A DNA stretch of 10,077 nucleotides from an uncultured Succinatimonas sp. (GTDB lineage Bacteria; Pseudomonadota; Gammaproteobacteria; Enterobacterales; Succinivibrionaceae): assembly GCA_900548485.1 (NCBI GenBank), contig URKL01000044.1, positions 1 to 10,077 on the forward strand, written 5' to 3'. The position numbers and the translations under genes are program-made. Below, piece after piece: positions 7,421 to 10,077 of this stretch. The notes beneath the pieces were generated by a model. That model searched no databases. It was not told the DNA's origin and saw nothing but the letters and a program-made list of their open reading frames with translations. Position 1 is the first letter of the stretch. Every line of letters begins with the position of its first letter.

Positions 7421-8557
7421 ATGTTAAAAGCGTTTTTTGTAGCATTAGGCTTTTTCTCTTTAGTAAGCACAGCCACAGCTTCTGAAGATCAAAAAAATTG
7501 TCCTTTAGGAAAAACTTATAAAGTTGCTGTTGTCGAAGGTGGTAGCTATATTGACTTTCAGCGTGTGTTTAAACACATGGTGAGAACCCTCCAGAGTCAA
7601 AATCTTATTAAAGGTGAACTTTTGCCTTTAGATTATTTATTTGATAAAGAAGATAATTATCAAAAACTTGCACAAGAGTCAAAAGGTGGTTGCATAGAAT
7701 TTGTTGAAGATGGTTTATACAATGGTAATTGGCAAAATTCAGAGCGCGAAAAAATTTTAGATGATCTAACTCAAAGAGTCTTAAATAAAGATGATATAGA
7801 TATGCTATGGGCTTTTGGTACTAGTGCTGGACTTGATTTTGCTAAAGGTAATTTAGATATTCCAGTGTTAGTGATTACACCTTCAGATCCAGAAGCAGCT
7901 GGTATCATATCTGTAGGCGAGTTTTCAAATCGCAAAAATGTTCATGTGCAAAAAGAAATAGGTCGTTATATTTCAGAATTGCATATGTTTAAAAATATTT
8001 TTAATTTTAAAACTCTAGGAACATTGATTGATGATGAGAGTGAAAATCAAACCGCCCAGGCTTTTGATGTAATAAAAAACTTTGCCCAAGAGAATAATAT
8101 TGAGTTGAAGATTTGTAAGGGAGATATTACTACAGAAAACTCTTCTGTTGCTCATCAAGAATATTCGCGTTGTATTTTAGAATTATCAAAGGAAAATGTA
8201 GATGCAGTTTATTTGACTGTAAGTACAGGTGCTGATTTAAAAGGCTTTTTTAAACAAATAAAACCCTTAGTTGATAAAAAAATACCTACTTTTTCTCAAA
8301 GCGGTATTTATGAAGTTAAACAGGGGAGTTTAATGGCTTTATCTGAAGACGATATGGTCGAATCTGGTCAATTTGAAGCCGATGTGGTTATGCAAATTTT
8401 AAATGGAAAAAATCCTGAGGATATCTCTCAGTTTTATAATGCCCCCTTAACCTTAGCTATTAATTTAAAAACAGCAAGTTTACTTGATTGGAAACCGCCT
8501 TTTGAGATTTTAGTAGCTGTAGACACGGTCTTTGAGACCATTGATATGGGAAATTGA
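7421..8557 (+). CDS. Exported ABC-type substrate-binding protein (ABC_sub_bind / TrpX-like fold)
   Basis: A 378-residue periplasmic protein with a clear signal peptide (MLKAFFVALGFFSLVSTATA, cut before SEDQ). The mature part has the two-lobed layout of class B (periplasmic-binding type 1) proteins: a first lobe with KVAVVEGGSYIDF and MLWAFGTSAGLDFAK, and a second lobe with TLGTLIDDESENQTAQAFDV and VDAVYLTVSTGADLKGF. The C-terminal block QFEADVVMQILNGKNPEDI, with the later NLKTASLLDW, is typical of the ABC substrate-binding family that includes TrpX. Several cysteines (for example in the KNCPLG and KGGCIEF stretches) could form disulphides. The ribosome site is good. No ABC permease or ATPase lies beside it; instead the divergent neighbour is a sensor-MFS transporter, so it may present a ligand to that protein or serve as an orphan receptor. 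Ligand unknown. The gene is intact to its TGA. Confidence 0.88.
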   Translation: MLKAFFVALGFFSLVSTATASEDQKNCPLGKTYKVAVVEGGSYIDFQRVFKHMVRTLQSQNLIKGELLPLDYLFDKEDNYQKLAQESKGGCIEFVEDGLYNGNWQNSEREKILDDLTQRVLNKDDIDMLWAFGTSAGLDFAKGNLDIPVLVITPSDPEAAGIISVGEFSNRKNVHVQKEIGRYISELHMFKNIFNFKTLGTLIDDESENQTAQAFDVIKNFAQENNIELKICKGDITTENSSVAHQEYSRCILELSKENVDAVYLTVSTGADLKGFFKQIKPLVDKKIPTFSQSGIYEVKQGSLMALSEDDMVESGQFEADVVMQILNGKNPEDISQFYNAPLTLAINLKTASLLDWKPPFEILVAVDTVFETIDMGN

Positions 8558-8696
8558 TCTTAAAATCACCACGTCTATAACAGGATCTTTTTGCTTTAGC
8601 GAGAACAGCTCAATTAACTTAGAAGTAGGCTGATATTAGCTTAGCTTCCTTGATTATTGCTATTAAACTATTTGTAAAAGTAATTATCTCTATCAA
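8558..8696. other. Transition zone between the two sequence types
   Basis: There is no credible gene in these 139 bases. Base composition remains AT-rich, like the left part. To the left lies an intact gene of the proteobacterial kind; to the right, genes with Bacteroidetes features. The exact join cannot be placed; it may lie here or within the end of the next small gene. No insertion-sequence ends, target duplications or tRNA fragment were seen. Confidence 0.5.
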
Positions 8697-8700
8697 TTAC
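8680..8700. repeat. Small inverted repeat near the join
   Basis: GTAATT (8680-8685) and AATTAC (8695-8700) form a 6-bp stem with a 9-base loop. It covers the stop codon of the minus-strand small gene. The stem is AT-rich and no T run follows, so it is a poor terminator; it may be chance in AT-rich DNA. Confidence 0.3.
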
Positions 8701-8948
8701 TTAGTTTCGCAAGCTCCGTCTTTATTATTCATCTTAGACTTAGCGGCAGCAATGCTGATTGTAACATCTGTTTCCGTTGCAGCATTGGCCGCCACGATAG
8801 CCTCTTGTAACGTCTTATATATACGATTGGCAGGGTCTGTTGTTTTACTTCCATCTACGGTTAATGTAAGCGTTGCTGTTGTAACAGCCCACCCAACGCT
8901 CATAATAGCTAATAAGGCTAATAGACATAATTGTATCTTTCTTTTCAT
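8697..8948 (-). CDS. Small secreted protein, Bacteroidetes style, probably a truncated surface protein
   Basis: An 83-residue reading frame with a good signal peptide (MKRKIQLCLLALLAIMSVGWA) followed by a Thr-rich mature part. The stretch IYKTLQEAIVAANAATETDV, then TISIAA, resembles the opening coil of parallel beta-helix surface proteins, which usually run to several hundred residues. Here the frame stops soon after, with an unlike, charged tail (AKSKMNNKDGACETK). The gene may therefore be cut short by the join or by mutation. The ATG has no Shine-Dalgarno but an A-rich leader, as usual in Bacteroidetes. A TACATTTT box (8973-8966, minus strand) resembles the -7 element TAnnTTTG but lacks a clear -33 partner. 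Function unknown; reality as a gene is likely but not certain. Confidence 0.6.
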   Translation of the reverse strand: MKRKIQLCLLALLAIMSVGWAVTTATLTLTVDGSKTTDPANRIYKTLQEAIVAANAATETDVTISIAAAKSKMNNKDGACETK

Positions 8949-8994
8949 ATTTTGTTGATTTAAATAAAATGTATTGAATAAAATTCCCTATACT

Positions 8995-9029
8995 CGTTCA
9001 GGCAGGTAACTTGCAGTTACCTCTAAACG
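8995..9029. repeat. Long imperfect hairpin (14 base pairs)
   Basis: AGGTAACT (9004-9011) and AGTTACCT (9015-9022) form a perfect 8-bp stem with loop TGC. The stem extends outward, after a two-base bulge (9002-9003), through AG/CT (9000-9001 with 9023-9024), one mismatch, and CGTT/AACG (8995-8998 with 9026-9029). It lies about 50 bases upstream of the small secreted gene. It could terminate a minus-strand gene from the right or form a leader structure; no long T run follows on either strand. Confidence 0.65.
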
Positions 9030-9215
9030 GGTTTCTTCACTTTTGGTTGTTTCTCATTAAGTCATAGGCCCTCTAAATTTGGATTCCATCAATTCCCGGA
9101 GTGGAAGGTTATACAAAATAAAAGAGGCGTAGGAACTGTTGATATATCTGTAAGTGAGGCCTTCGACTGCCCGTACAACCGATATAAACAACAGCCCACG
9201 CCCTTTTAGCTTGTA

Positions 9216-9245
9216 TATGTGTACATGCTGGTGCATGTGTATATA
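9216..9245 (+). repeat. 13-pair hairpin with ACATGC-TGGT-GCATGT tip
   Basis: Bases 9216-9228 pair without interruption with 9233-9245 around a 4-base loop, TGGT. The inner six pairs are perfect (ACATGC/GCATGT). Three outer pairs are G-U type when the plus strand is transcribed and would be A-C mismatches on the other strand, so the fold favours a plus-strand RNA or single strand. It lies about 280 bases upstream of the Rpn-like gene, in the same direction. Confidence 0.6.
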
Positions 9246-9255
9246 ACAAGGAAAG

Positions 9256-9269
9256 GAACGCGAGCGTTC
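9256..9269. repeat. Short GC-rich palindrome GAACGC-GA-GCGTTC
   Basis: GAACGC (9256-9261) and GCGTTC (9264-9269) are perfect arms separated by two bases. It follows the 13-pair hairpin by ten bases. A two-base loop is too tight for an RNA hairpin without opening the last pair, so a protein-binding palindrome is as likely. Function unknown. Confidence 0.4.
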
Positions 9270-9374
9270 TGTTGTCTATTATCCGATTGTACTGAAAGTG
9301 TCGAAGTTTCACCTACAGGATAATATCTTAAAAACGCTTCTCGTTTATCTAATAAAACGCATTGACCCGCAACG

Positions 9375-9392
9375 CCATGCAGGTGTACATGG
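9375..9392 (+). repeat. Second, degenerate copy of the CATGC-GGTG-CATG motif
   Basis: CCATG (9375-9379) and CATGG (9388-9392) pair around CAGGTGTA. The sequence CATGCAGGTGTACATG resembles CATGCTGGTGCATG in the tip of the 9216-9245 hairpin, differing by one base and a two-base insertion, in the same orientation about 150 bases away. This suggests a diverged repeated element, but two short copies are weak proof. Confidence 0.4.
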
Positions 9393-9464
9393 AGGCAAAA
9401 GTAGGCCTTAGTTTTCAATAAACAAAGAAAAAGGAAGAAATAGTGAAACTTTTCCCCCAATTCC

Positions 9465-9494
9465 TTGCTCCTTCATTAATAATATGTACATTTG
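9465..9494 (+). promoter_or_regulatory. Bacteroidetes-type promoter for the Rpn-like gene
   Basis: TTG (9465-9467) and TACATTTG (9487-9494) are separated by 19 bases. This agrees with the Bacteroides consensus of a -33 TTG-type box and a -7 TAnnTTTG box. Transcription would start near 9500, leaving a leader of just under 30 bases before the ATG at 9528. The leader is A-rich with no Shine-Dalgarno site, as expected for that phylum. Confidence 0.72.
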
Positions 9495-9527
9495 TAGATT
9501 AAGTAATAACTAAAAAAAACGTTGACT

Positions 9528-10077
9528 ATGAAAAAGGACGAATCAGATCTGAGAATCATGGAAGAGAAGGAAAGAAAAGAGTTGCAAGACCGGTATATTC
9601 GGTTCGACTGGGCCATCAAGCGTTTGTTGCGCCAGAAGGCTAATTTTGATGTGCTCGACGGTTTCCTGACTGTGATGTTGGGTGAAGAGATCAAAATCGT
9701 GGAAATTCTCGAAAGCGAAGGCAACCAGGAAAGCGCCGACGATAAGTTTAATCGCGTCGATATCAAAGCGCTGAACAGCAAAGGCGAAATTATCATTGTC
9801 GAAATCCAGAACACACGTGAAATCCATTACTTAGAGCGTATCCTTTACGGCGTGGCCAAAGCTATCACCGAGCATATCTCCCTTGGCGAGGGCTACCAGG
9901 AAATCAAGAAAGTTTATTCCATCAGCATTCTTTATTTCGACATCGGTGTTGGTGACGATTATATCTATCACGGGCAGAACCATTTCATTGGCGTGCATAC
10001 CGGTGACCATCTGCGCGTCAATACGCGTGAACGCAACGTGATTGTCAGCCGCCTCCCCGCCGAAGTGTTCCCCGAAT
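9528..10077 (+). CDS. Rpn family PD-(D/E)XK nuclease / putative transposase, 5' part
   Basis: The frame is open from the ATG at 9528 to the window end (183 residues seen; the gene continues beyond the window). The family (PDDEXK_2, RpnA-like recombination-promoting nucleases) is found in many copies in Bacteroidetes. Evidence: RYIRFDWAIKRLLRQKANFD at 23-41 matches the conserved opening. The nuclease core has Asp78 in NRVDIKA and Glu92-x-Gln94 in IIIVEIQNTREIHYLERI, the D...ExQ form of the catalytic motif. The following helix and the strand VYSISILYFDIGVGDDYIYH are typical. All core residues seen are intact, so this part is not an obvious pseudogene. G+C is about 48% against roughly one third in the secretion genes. 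The start is supported by the Bacteroidetes promoter upstream. Proteins of this family are called transposases, but related enzymes are DNA endonucleases without defined element ends; mobility here is unproven. Confidence 0.85.
   Translation, partial: MKKDESDLRIMEEKERKELQDRYIRFDWAIKRLLRQKANFDVLDGFLTVMLGEEIKIVEILESEGNQESADDKFNRVDIKALNSKGEIIIVEIQNTREIHYLERILYGVAKAITEHISLGEGYQEIKKVYSISILYFDIGVGDDYIYHGQNHFIGVHTGDHLRVNTRERNVIVSRLPAEVFPE

Larger units (their letters stand above)
8949..9527. other. 579-base region without a convincing gene, containing several hairpins
   Basis: Open frames on the minus strand here (up to 84 codons, 9206-9460) have poor starts and low-complexity ends encoded by the TGTATATG-type hairpin, and I do not accept them. 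A short minus-strand tail reading NEKQPKVKKPV then stop (about 9062-9027) ends just before a strong hairpin but has no traceable start. The region holds three notable inverted repeats and, at its right end, a Bacteroidetes promoter for the Rpn-like gene. I see no tRNA, rRNA or CRISPR. Confidence 0.6.

Noticed and set aside
8541..8633. A 30-codon plus-strand frame from TTG overlapping the end of the binding-protein gene, ending TGA at 8631
   Set aside because: Too short, with a TTG start, no clear ribosome site and no recognisable domain. It could be the broken start of a downstream partner gene cut by the join, but that cannot be supported.
8650..8958. 102-codon plus-strand open frame opposite the small secreted gene
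   Set aside because: It lies antisense to the minus-strand frame with the convincing signal peptide; its hydrophobicity mirrors that gene and it lacks its own start signals.
8995..9029. Integron attC site
   Set aside because: The hairpin is long, but the outer ends (CGTTCAG and CTAAACG) do not match the required RYYYAAC ... GTTRRRY order, and no integrase or cassette structure is present.
9206..9460. 84-codon minus-strand open frame with Cys- and Tyr-rich low-complexity end
   Set aside because: Its C-terminus is just the translated TGTATATG-type hairpin, it has no promoter or start signal, and it overlaps another equally poor frame (9109-9312).
9476..9827. Two minus-strand open frames opposite the Rpn-like gene
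   Set aside because: They are shadows of the intact plus-strand nuclease frame, whose motifs and promoter are clear.

Overview
The window looks like two unrelated pieces of DNA joined somewhere near 8558-8700. The left 8.5 kb is AT-rich (roughly one third G+C in hand-sampled blocks), has ordinary Shine-Dalgarno sites, and carries type III secretion genes plus transport genes. It suggests a host- or gut-associated proteobacterium. A gammaproteobacterium of the Succinivibrionaceae/Aeromonadales kind is my guess, not proven. The right 1.4 kb is richer in G+C (about 41% in the small gene, about 48% in the last gene, by hand count). It lacks Shine-Dalgarno sites, has a textbook Bacteroidetes promoter (TTG, 19-base spacer, TACATTTG), and encodes a PD-(D/E)XK Rpn/transposase-like protein of a type common in Prevotella and Bacteroides.

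Layout, left part. A minus-strand operon sctP-sctQ-sctR (2313 to 66) ends at a hairpin terminator at the window edge. Diverging from it across 86 bp is sctS-sctT (2400 to 3553, plus strand). Together these encode a needle-length regulator, the cytoplasmic sorting-platform (C-ring) protein with an internal start for a short SctQ-C form, and three of the export-gate membrane proteins (R, S, T). The export-gate genes, normally in one co-directional run, are split over two divergent transcripts, and no sctU follows sctT. Converging on sctT is a two-gene minus-strand operon with an ATGA overlap: a large MFS transporter with an N-terminal module of extra membrane helices and two predicted periplasmic domains (7300 to 5027), and an unrecognised 487-residue protein (5030 to 3567). 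Divergent from the transporter is an exported ABC-type substrate-binding protein (7421 to 8557) with no ABC permease or ATPase in view. These three genes may form a ligand-sensing and transport unit; this is inference.

Layout, right part. A short secreted protein of Bacteroidetes style lies on the minus strand (8948 to 8697). It is followed by about 580 bp without a convincing gene but with several strong hairpins. Then comes the 5' part of the Rpn-like nuclease gene (9528 to the window end). The simplest explanation of the join is a chimeric assembly of two gut organisms; recent horizontal insertion is the alternative. The sequence alone cannot decide between them.
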